NCBI GenBank assembly: GCA_036675505.1 | Contig: JAKFEW010000009.1 | Coordinates: 56,593 to 120,592, forward strand | DNA length: 64,000 nt | From: JAKFEW01 sp036675505 | GTDB lineage: Bacteria > Cyanobacteriota > Sericytochromatia > S15B-MN24 > JAQBPE01 | Direction of reading: 5' to 3' | In this document: piece by piece, positions 57,686 through 64,000 of the stretch | Layout of the letters: every line of letters starts with the position of its first letter | How positions within the stretch are numbered: the stretch's first letter is position 1 | Translations under genes and position numbers: made by a program | Notes under the pieces: generated by a model | The model's database searches: none | What the model saw: only the letters and a program-made list of their open reading frames with translations | What the model was told of the DNA's origin: nothing

Positions 57686-60310
57686 TCATACCCGGACGTC
57701 CGGCGCGCGGTCGCGCAGCATCCGGCGATCGACCTTGCCTGTGGCGAGCCGCGGCAGCGTGGGCAGCCAGGTGAGGGCGTGTGGGTGCTTGTAGCGGGCC
57801 AGGCGGTCGGTCAGGAAAGTGCGGAGGCTGGCCAGGTCGGGGGGGATGGCGTCGGCGTGGGGCACGGCGAAGGCGACGGGAACCTGGCCCCAGCGGGGGT
57901 CTGGCGCGGCCACGACCGCGGCGTCGGCGATCGCCGGATGGGCACGCAGCGCGGCCTCGACCTCGGCCGGGTACACGTTCTCGCCGCCCGACACGATCAG
58001 GTCGTCCCGCCGACCGAGCACGATCAGGCGGCCCGCCTCGTCGAGCTGGCCCAGGTCGCCGGTGCGCAGCCAGCCGTCCGCGAGCGCGGCGGCGGTCGCC
58101 GAGGGATCGTCGAGGTAGCCGGCCATCAGGCCGGGGCCGCGGAGGGCGATCGCGCCTTCCGAGCCAGGTGGCAGGGCCTCGCCGCCTTCGCCGAGAATGG
58201 CCACCGACCAGCCGGGTAGCGGCCGCCCCGCCGTACCCGCGGCATCACCGGCGGGCGAGAGCGTGACGGTGCCGCCGCCCTCGGTGAGGCCGTAGGTGGC
58301 CCACGCGGCGGGACAGCGCGCGGCCAGGTCCGCCGGTGGCGCGGCGCCGCCGACCATCACGGCGCGCAGGGCGGGCGGCCAGGCGTGGTCGGCCAGGTCG
58401 AGGAGCTGGGTCGGCACCAGCGACGCGTGGGTCGCGCCGTCGCCGTCAGGCCCGAGCCGCAGCGCGGCGCCTGACCGCCAGGCGCGCCAGAGCGCGCCGA
58501 GCCCGCCGACGTGGTGGAGCGGGAGGGGCAGCCAGTACGTGTCACCCGGGCCGAGGCCGAGCGCGGCCGCGGTGGCGTCGGCCGTCGCGGCGAGGCCGGC
58601 GGCGGTGAGGCAGGCCAGCTTGGGGATGCCGGTGGTGCCGGAGGTGGGGACGATTGCGGCGAGGCGATCGGGGGAGGGTGGCGGGAGGTGAACTACCGGG
58701 CTCGTGGCGTGGGGGTTGTGGCCGGCGGCATCGAGCGCGTCATAGCCGAGGGCCGTGTAGCCGAGTGCCGCTGCGTGCGCCACGAGCTCTGGTGGGCCGA
58801 TGACGAGGTGCGGGCGTGCGCGGGCGAGGACGTTCGCGGCCTCGGCCGTGGTCCAGCGCGGGGGCAGGGGGAGGAGGGCGGCGCCGAGGCGCCAGGCGGC
58901 GCGGGCGGTGATGACCCACTCGGTGGTGTTGGGCCCCCAGAGGGCGAGGGTGCCGCCGGGGGTCAGGCCGTGGGCGGCGAGGCGGGCGGCGTGGAGGTCG
59001 ACGAGGGCGTCGAGATAGGCGTGGGACCAGGTTTGGCCGTCGGGGGCGATGAGGGCGGGGTGTTGGGGGGCGGTGAGGGGGCTTTCGGCGCCTGGAGTGC
59101 CTCCCCTCACCCGCTCCGCGGGAGCTCCCCTCCTATCAAGCCGCCCCACGAACCCACCCAGGGAGCAAAAGGGTGCGTTTGCGACCAAAGCTCGTAAATC
59201 GGCGTCCACCACCTCGAAGCCAAGGCCCGGCCCGGTTGGAATCGCAATGTCCCCGCCCACCGGCACAAGCCCCGCCAGCGCCCCGCCATCCGCCCACCAG
59301 CCGGCCGTCCCCAACCCTGCGGGCGGCAACCCGCCACATGCCGCCGCCAGGTGCAGCGCGCCGGCGGTGCCGACCCCGCGGTCGAGCGCGGACGAGAGCA
59401 CCACCTCGGCCCCTACGGCCCGCGCGGCGCCGATCAGCTGCCGCGCCGCCAGCAGGCCGCCGGTCACCATGGGCTTCACCACCAGCACCGGCACGCCGGC
59501 CGCGAGCAGCTCGGACGCGGCCCCCGGCCATCCCAGCGCCTCGTCGGCCGCCACAGGCACCAAGCCTGCCGCGAGGCGCGCGAGGCCGGCGCGGTCGGCG
59601 GCCGGGACCGGCTGCTCCACGAACGCCGGCCGGTAGGGCGCGAACGCGGCGAGGTGGGGCGCCGCGGCCGCGGCGTCGGGCCAGGCGGCGTTGGCGTCGA
59701 GGCGCAGCGCGACGTGCGGCCCGACCGCCGCGCGCACCGCGGCGACGCGCGGGACGTCGTCCGCGCCGGTCACCTTGAGCTTCACCACCGTGTGGCCTGC
59801 CGCCACGGCCGCCGACGCGGCCCGGGCAGCCACGTCGGGCGCATCGCCACTGATCAGTGCAGCGACCGGGATGGCGGAGGCGATGCGGGCCTGTGTCGCC
59901 CCTGTCGCCCCGTCGGTGTCGATCCTGGCCGCCACATCGACCCAGAGCAGCGCGGCCAGCGAGACGCCGGCCCGCCGCGCCAGCCAGTCGAGCAGCGCGA
60001 GCTCGGCGCCGGCCCAGAGCGCCGGCGTGCGCGCGGCGTCGAGGCCCAGCGCGGTGAGCGCTCCGGCCACGCCGCCGATCGCCTCCGGTGCCGGGCCCTC
60101 GGCCGGCCAGGCCGTCAGGAACGCCGCGACGTCGGCCGGCGATTCGGTGCCCCAGGCTGGCCAGGGCACGACCTCGCCAAGCCCCACGAGCCCGTCGCCG
60201 GCGCAGGTGAGGTACCAGCCCGAACGCGCCGCGATCGCCCCCGCGCCCGTGGCCAATGGCGCCGCGAGCTGCGCGGTCCAGGGCGCGGCGCGCCATGCCA
60301 GCCTCAACAC
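57686..60310 (-). CDS. menC-menE: MenC-MenE fusion: o-succinylbenzoate synthase / o-succinylbenzoate-CoA ligase
   Basis: One 874-residue polypeptide with two successive menaquinone enzymes. Residues 1-375 are an enolase-superfamily OSB synthase: Lys177 and Lys179 ('VVKLKV'), metal ligands Asp205, Glu232 and Asp256, and Lys279 ('VVKPM'). Residues about 418-874 are an acyl-CoA ligase with the ATP loop 'PTSGTTGIPKLA' (555-566), 'YGLTEGGG', 'RTGDLG' and the catalytic Lys859 ('LATGKVDRR'). A linker of about 45 Gly/Arg-rich residues joins them and matches neither enzyme. It starts at GTG 60310, overlapping menA's stop. MenC makes OSB from SHCHC and MenE makes OSB-CoA, so the fusion joins consecutive steps. 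Confidence 0.9.
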   Translation of the reverse strand: MLRLAWRAAPWTAQLAAPLATGAGAIAARSGWYLTCAGDGLVGLGEVVPWPAWGTESPADVAAFLTAWPAEGPAPEAIGGVAGALTALGLDAARTPALWAGAELALLDWLARRAGVSLAALLWVDVAARIDTDGATGATQARIASAIPVAALISGDAPDVAARAASAAVAAGHTVVKLKVTGADDVPRVAAVRAAVGPHVALRLDANAAWPDAAAAAPHLAAFAPYRPAFVEQPVPAADRAGLARLAAGLVPVAADEALGWPGAASELLAAGVPVLVVKPMVTGGLLAARQLIGAARAVGAEVVLSSALDRGVGTAGALHLAAACGGLPPAGLGTAGWWADGGALAGLVPVGGDIAIPTGPGLGFEVVDADLRALVANAPFCSLGGFVGRLDRRGAPAERVRGGTPGAESPLTAPQHPALIAPDGQTWSHAYLDALVDLHAARLAAHGLTPGGTLALWGPNTTEWVITARAAWRLGAALLPLPPRWTTAEAANVLARARPHLVIGPPELVAHAAALGYTALGYDALDAAGHNPHATSPVVHLPPPSPDRLAAIVPTSGTTGIPKLACLTAAGLAATADATAAALGLGPGDTYWLPLPLHHVGGLGALWRAWRSGAALRLGPDGDGATHASLVPTQLLDLADHAWPPALRAVMVGGAAPPADLAARCPAAWATYGLTEGGGTVTLSPAGDAAGTAGRPLPGWSVAILGEGGEALPPGSEGAIALRGPGLMAGYLDDPSATAAALADGWLRTGDLGQLDEAGRLIVLGRRDDLIVSGGENVYPAEVEAALRAHPAIADAAVVAAPDPRWGQVPVAFAVPHADAIPPDLASLRTFLTDRLARYKHPHALTWLPTLPRLATGKVDRRMLRDRAPDVRV

Positions 60311-61182
60311 AGCACGAGGCCCGCGGCGAGCAGGCCGCCGCCGGCCAGCAGCACGCGCGCGGTCGCCGCCAGCGCGGCGTTCAACGCCGGCCCCTCGGGC
60401 GGGCCGAAGACCGCGCGCAGCGGCGCGATCGCGAGCGGCAAGGCGAGCAGCGGCAGGACACCCGCCCAGCCCAGGCCGGTGGCCGCCAGCGCGAGCGGCG
60501 CGAGGAAGCCCACGGCCACGAGCGCCGCGTAGAGGCCCCGGGCGAAGCCCTGGCCGAAGCGCACCGCGAGGGTGCGTTTGCCCACGCGGGCGTCGGTCGG
60601 CGCGTCGCGCAAGTTGTTCACGACCATGATCGCCGCCACCCAGGCGCCCACGGGCGCGGCGAGCACCCAGGCCAGCGGGTGGACCGACCCGGCTTGCACG
60701 AAGTAGGTGCCGGCCACCGCGACCGGGCCGAAGAACGCGAAGGCCGCGACCTCGCCCAGGCCGTTGTAGCCGAGCGGGTAGGGCCCCGCCGTGTAGCCGA
60801 TCGCGGCCAGGATCGCCGCCACGCCGAGCGCCGCGATCGGCCAGCCGGCCACGGCCACCAGGTAGACCCCGGCCGCGAGCGCGGCGGCGAAGGCGATCGC
60901 CGTCGCCGCCCGCACCTGGCCGGGCGTGGCGAGCCCAGCCGACGTCACGCGCGTGGGGCCGAGCCGATCGGGGCCGTCCGCGCCCTTCTGCCAGTCGAAG
61001 TAGTCGTTGGCCAGGTTGCAGCCGATCTGCAGCGCCAGGGCGCCGGCCAGCGCGGCGAGGGCCGGTCCGGGCGCGAACACGCCCGTCCGGACGGCGAGCG
61101 CCGTGCCCACGGCGACCGGCACGGCGGCCGCCGGCAGCGTGCGCGGTCGGATGGCGAGGACCCAGGTGCGAACGGACGGCAT
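60304..61182 (-). CDS. menA: 1,4-dihydroxy-2-naphthoate polyprenyltransferase
   Basis: A 292-residue UbiA-family membrane enzyme with about nine helices. The polyprenyl-diphosphate/Mg motif is 'NDYFDWQKGAD' (58-68), with the second Asp-rich motif near 'NNLRDAPTDARVGKRT' (190-205), as in MenA. It attaches the isoprenoid tail to DHNA to give demethylmenaquinone. GGGGAGG precedes the ATG. It lies 22 bases after menB and overlaps the menC-menE start by 7 bases. Confidence 0.94.
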   Translation of the reverse strand: MPSVRTWVLAIRPRTLPAAAVPVAVGTALAVRTGVFAPGPALAALAGALALQIGCNLANDYFDWQKGADGPDRLGPTRVTSAGLATPGQVRAATAIAFAAALAAGVYLVAVAGWPIAALGVAAILAAIGYTAGPYPLGYNGLGEVAAFAFFGPVAVAGTYFVQAGSVHPLAWVLAAPVGAWVAAIMVVNNLRDAPTDARVGKRTLAVRFGQGFARGLYAALVAVGFLAPLALAATGLGWAGVLPLLALPLAIAPLRAVFGPPEGPALNAALAATARVLLAGGGLLAAGLVLC

Positions 61183-61204
61183 GGCGAACCTCCCCGCGCG
61201 GCGC

Positions 61205-62038
61205 CTAGGGCAACCGCGGGAACTTGCCGAAGTCGGGCTGGCGACGCTCGAGGTAGGCGTTGCGCCCTTCCTGGGCCTCTTCGGTCATGTAGAACATCAG
61301 CGTGGCGTTGCCCGCGAGCTCCTGCACGCCGGCCTGGCCGTCCAGGTCCGCGTTGAAGGCGCTCTTGAGGCAGCGCATGGCGAGCGGCGAGTGGTGAAGC
61401 ATTTCGCGGCACCATTGAACCGTCTCGGCCTCGAGTTCGGCAAGCGGCACGACCTTGTTCACGAGGCCCATGTCGAGCGCCTCCTGGGCGCCGTACTGGC
61501 GGCACAGGAACCAGATCTCGCGGGCTTTCTTCTGGCCGACGAGGCTCGCGAGGTACGACGCCCCGAAGCCGCCGTCGAACGAGCCGACGCGCGGGCCGGT
61601 CTGGCCGAAGCGCGCGTTGTCGGCGGCGATCGTGAGGTCGCAGACCACGTGCAGGACGTGGCCGCCACCCACCGCGTAGCCCGCCACCATCGCGACGACC
61701 GGCTTCGGGAGCGAGCGGATCATCTTCTGGAGGTCGAGCACGTTCAGGCGTGGCACGCCGTCGGCGCCCACGTAGCCGGCCTCGCCGCGCACGCGCTGGT
61801 CGCCGCCGGAGCAGAAGGCGTCGGGGCCCTCGCCGGTGAGGATCACGACCCCGACCTCGGGATCCTGGCGCACCACGTGGAACGCGTCGATCAGCTCGTC
61901 CACGGTGAGCGGACGGAAGGCGTTGCGCACCTCGGGGCGCGCGATGGTGATTTTCGCGATCCCCTCGGCCTTCTCCAGGCGGATGTCGGTGTAAGACTTG
62001 ACGGGGGTCCAGCCGATAGTGGGGGCGTGGACGGTCAT
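61205..62038 (-). CDS. menB: 1,4-dihydroxy-2-naphthoyl-CoA synthase
   Basis: A 277-residue crotonase-fold enzyme that closes the second ring on OSB-CoA. The oxyanion-hole segments are 'FCSGGDQRVRGEAGYVG' and 'VAGYAVGGGHVLHVVCDL'. The catalytic Asp region 'GPRVGSFDGGFGASYL' and the C-terminal 'EGRNAYLERRQPDF' are all MenB hallmarks. The start is set at ATG 62038, with AAAGGAG 7 bases upstream; it overlaps the menD-menH stop by four bases. The longer frame upstream is unsupported. Confidence 0.96.
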   Translation of the reverse strand: MTVHAPTIGWTPVKSYTDIRLEKAEGIAKITIARPEVRNAFRPLTVDELIDAFHVVRQDPEVGVVILTGEGPDAFCSGGDQRVRGEAGYVGADGVPRLNVLDLQKMIRSLPKPVVAMVAGYAVGGGHVLHVVCDLTIAADNARFGQTGPRVGSFDGGFGASYLASLVGQKKAREIWFLCRQYGAQEALDMGLVNKVVPLAELEAETVQWCREMLHHSPLAMRCLKSAFNADLDGQAGVQELAGNATLMFYMTEEAQEGRNAYLERRQPDFGKFPRLP

Positions 62039-64000
62039 CGCAGGGCTCCTTTCGGGGAATCGAGGCGGTGGACCGCCTCGAGCAAGGCATCGGGACACTC
62101 GAGAGGAACGTCGTGGCCCGCGCCCGGGGCCGTGACGACATGGGCGTGCGGAAGCTTGGCGGCCATCTCGGCCGCGATCCCGCGGAACTTGGGGTCGTGC
62201 TCGCCGGCCACCAACACGACCGGCAGGTCGAGCGCGGCGAGCCGGTCATGGAGCGGCGCCTGGTCGCCCAGCCCGAACGCCGCCATCGCGGCCCGGAGGC
62301 CGGCCGGGTCCTGGGAGGCGCGGACGGCGTCCGCGGGCGCCCGCACGTCGGCGCTCAGCGCGCGGCGGCTCGCGAAAAGGTCCTGCGCGTCCCAGGCGGC
62401 GAGGAAGGCCGGCAGCCCGTCGTCGAGGCGCGCGAGCCAGGTCGCGTCGGCCGCCGTCCGGGTGGCGCGCTCCGCGGCGGACGCGAGGCCGGGTGAGGCG
62501 CCGACGAGCACGAGGCCCGCGAGCGGTCGGGCGAGGGCAAGGTGCAGCGCCAGCCGGCCGCCGAGCGAGTAGCCGAGGACGGTGGGCGCGGGCGCGCCGA
62601 GCGCGTCGAGAGTAGCGCCCAGGGCGGCGGCGGCATCCGGCAGGCGGGTGGTGGCGGCTGGGGCGGGCGTGCCGCCATGGCCGGGGAGGTCGGGCGCGAT
62701 GACCCGCCAGCCGCGCGCCGCGAGGCGCTCGGCGAGGGGTGCCCAGACGCGTGAGTCGGCGGCGAAGCCATGGAGGAGCAGGAGCGGGGGCGCGAGGGGC
62801 GAGCCCCATTCGCGGTGGCGCCATGTGGGGTCTTTGTGCTGGGTTGCCGCTTGTTTCATTTCCATCGGAGTGAAGCCAGCCACGTGGGCAGCGAAAGCCT
62901 TGTGGCTCGCCGCCGTCTCCTCCCGCTCCGAATGGAAGATCACCACCGACACGCCCGGCCGCGCCAGCGCCGCGGCCACCGCCGCGCCCACGTCCGCGGG
63001 CGTCCGCGCCACCTCGCACGGCAGGTCGTACATCGCCGCCGCGCAAGGCAGCTCGCGCCCCTGCGGCGTGCCGAAAAGCCGCTCGAAGTCGGGCGCCGCC
63101 TCCGCCACCGGCAGGTGGTGGAAGATCCCGCCGCCGTCGTTGTCGAGCACCAGGATCGCCGCCGGCACGTTCACCTCGCGGGCCAGGGCGAGGCCGCCGA
63201 GGTCATGCAGGAAAGCGAGGTCGCCGGTGACCAGCAGCGTCGGCGCGCAAGCCCCCCGCGCCGCGCCCAGGGAGGCCGCGGTGACGCCGTCGATGCCGTT
63301 CGCGCCGCGGAACACGAGCGGGCGCACGCCGGCGGGGCCGCAGCCCATGTAGGCGTCGGTGTGGCGGATCGGCAAGGAGTTCGAGAGCGCGAGCAACGCG
63401 CCCGCGGGCAGGGCAGCGACGGCCGCGCGAACGGCCTGAGCCTCGCGCGGGACGGCAGGCACCTCTGAGCCCGGGGCGCAGCCCTCCGCCACGGCGGCCG
63501 CGGCGCGCGCCTCGGCGGCCTGCCAGCGGGCGCTCCAGCCGGCCTCCGCCGCGCCGGTCGCGAGGCCGGCGAGCCGCGTGGCCGCGTCCGCCACGTCGCC
63601 CGTGGCCACCACCTCGGCGATCGCCGCCGGATCGCGGCCACGGCCGTCAGGCCAGAGCGCGACGGCCGGCGCCCCGCAGGCCGCCATCCAGGTCGTGACG
63701 GCCTTGCTAGTCGGCACGCTGCCGGCCAGCACCAGCAGATCGGGCGTGAAGGCGTCGGCCGCCGGTGGCCGCAAGTAGAGGTCGGCGTAGGCGGCGATGG
63801 TCGTGAGGCCGTCCGCCAGGCCGCGCAGTTCGGCCCCGACGTCGGCGACGATCGGCATGCCCACAGCCGCGGCCCACCCCAGCAGCGCGGGGCCGGCCTC
63901 GCCGGCGCCGGCACCTGGGCCTGCCACCAGCACGGGACGGCGCGCGGCGGCGACGCGGCCGGCGATCGCCGCCAGGGCATCCGCGGCCACGATCGCCCGC
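62035..64000 (-). CDS. menD-menH: MenD-MenH fusion (partial): SEPHCHC synthase / SHCHC synthase
   Basis: The 5' end lies beyond the window; the frame is open to base 64000. The visible MenD part (about 375 residues) covers the central and ThDP-binding C-terminal domains, with 'GDLAFLHDLGGLALA' and 'VLDNDGGGIFHHLPVAE', which are MenD signatures. It runs without a stop into an alpha/beta-hydrolase of about 265 residues with 'LLLHGFAADSRVW', the Ser nucleophile in 'GYSLGG', Asp in 'GEHDPKF' and His in 'GAGHDVP', as in MenH. MenH removes pyruvate from the MenD product, so two consecutive steps are joined. The linker has A-rich codons unlike its surroundings. Confidence 0.88.
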   Translation of the reverse strand, partial: RAIVAADALAAIAGRVAAARRPVLVAGPGAGAGEAGPALLGWAAAVGMPIVADVGAELRGLADGLTTIAAYADLYLRPPAADAFTPDLLVLAGSVPTSKAVTTWMAACGAPAVALWPDGRGRDPAAIAEVVATGDVADAATRLAGLATGAAEAGWSARWQAAEARAAAAVAEGCAPGSEVPAVPREAQAVRAAVAALPAGALLALSNSLPIRHTDAYMGCGPAGVRPLVFRGANGIDGVTAASLGAARGACAPTLLVTGDLAFLHDLGGLALAREVNVPAAILVLDNDGGGIFHHLPVAEAAPDFERLFGTPQGRELPCAAAMYDLPCEVARTPADVGAAVAAALARPGVSVVIFHSEREETAASHKAFAAHVAGFTPMEMKQAATQHKDPTWRHREWGSPLAPPLLLLHGFAADSRVWAPLAERLAARGWRVIAPDLPGHGGTPAPAATTRLPDAAAALGATLDALGAPAPTVLGYSLGGRLALHLALARPLAGLVLVGASPGLASAAERATRTAADATWLARLDDGLPAFLAAWDAQDLFASRRALSADVRAPADAVRASQDPAGLRAAMAAFGLGDQAPLHDRLAALDLPVVLVAGEHDPKFRGIAAEMAAKLPHAHVVTAPGAGHDVPLECPDALLEAVHRLDSPKGALR

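Noticed and set aside
57645..57689. ATG start of the GbsR-like regulator overlapping the menC-menE stop
   Set aside because: It has no SD, whereas GTG 57644 has GGAGG at 7 bases; the overlap alone was not enough to prefer it.

Overview
The window is about 70% G+C with strong Shine-Dalgarno (SD) sites, frequent GTG starts and many 4-base ATGA/GTGA overlaps. It encodes a TolC/RND tripartite pump and many lipoproteins, so the host is a diderm bacterium. It makes menaquinone and has an aerobic 2-oxoglutarate dehydrogenase. No rRNA, tRNA, CRISPR, integrase or transposase was found. Runs of Asn-Asn-Gly-Gly-Gly in an NHL lipoprotein, and several large secreted Ig-like and NHL lipoproteins, recall Sericytochromatia-type relatives of Cyanobacteria. 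That placement is an inference from memory and is weak; Myxococcota-like and other high-GC diderms remain possible. No gene-free stretch exceeds about 240 bases.

1-12.4 kb: a large Big2 (Ig-like) lipoprotein gene (minus) diverges from four tandem, translationally coupled genes (plus) for sibling lipoproteins that share one N-terminal module; at least three of the four end in NHL or propeller-like repeats. 12.4-14.5 kb: a diiron ferritin-like protein with its own [2Fe-2S]/FAD/NAD reductase. 14.7-21.7 kb: a TolC-adaptor-RND efflux operon, then a LOV (blue-light) histidine kinase. 21.7-22.7 kb: remnants of an alpha-amylase-like gene and of msrA, which lie head to head and have both lost their 5' parts. 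22.7-31.9 kb: two GH1 beta-glucosidases flank a predicted HExxH protein, a SnoaL-like protein, very small disordered proteins, a Fur/Irr-like regulator with trxB and a 2-Cys peroxiredoxin, and an epoxide-hydrolase-type enzyme.

32-37.6 kb: sucA-sucB-lpd. 37.6-45.7 kb: a cupin-SnoaL fusion, a discoidin/HExxH lipoprotein, a small acidic lipoprotein, a helical unknown, a 63-residue Cys-rich peptide, fadD and two DUF2231-type membrane proteins. 45.8-52.2 kb: a glycogen-debranching-type enzyme, an SDR oxidoreductase, two acetyltransferase-like proteins and a polysaccharide flippase. 52.3-56.5 kb: a secreted unknown, an NHL lipoprotein with the NNGGG repeats, and an M48 peptidase.

56.5-64 kb: the menaquinone block. 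On the minus strand it reads menD-menH (one polypeptide, cut by the window edge), menB, menA, menC-menE (one polypeptide) and a GbsR/MarR-like regulator. A hotdog thioesterase that could be the DHNA-CoA hydrolase lies just beyond. Together these cover nearly the whole route from isochorismate to demethylmenaquinone in five genes; menF and the final methyltransferase are not in view.
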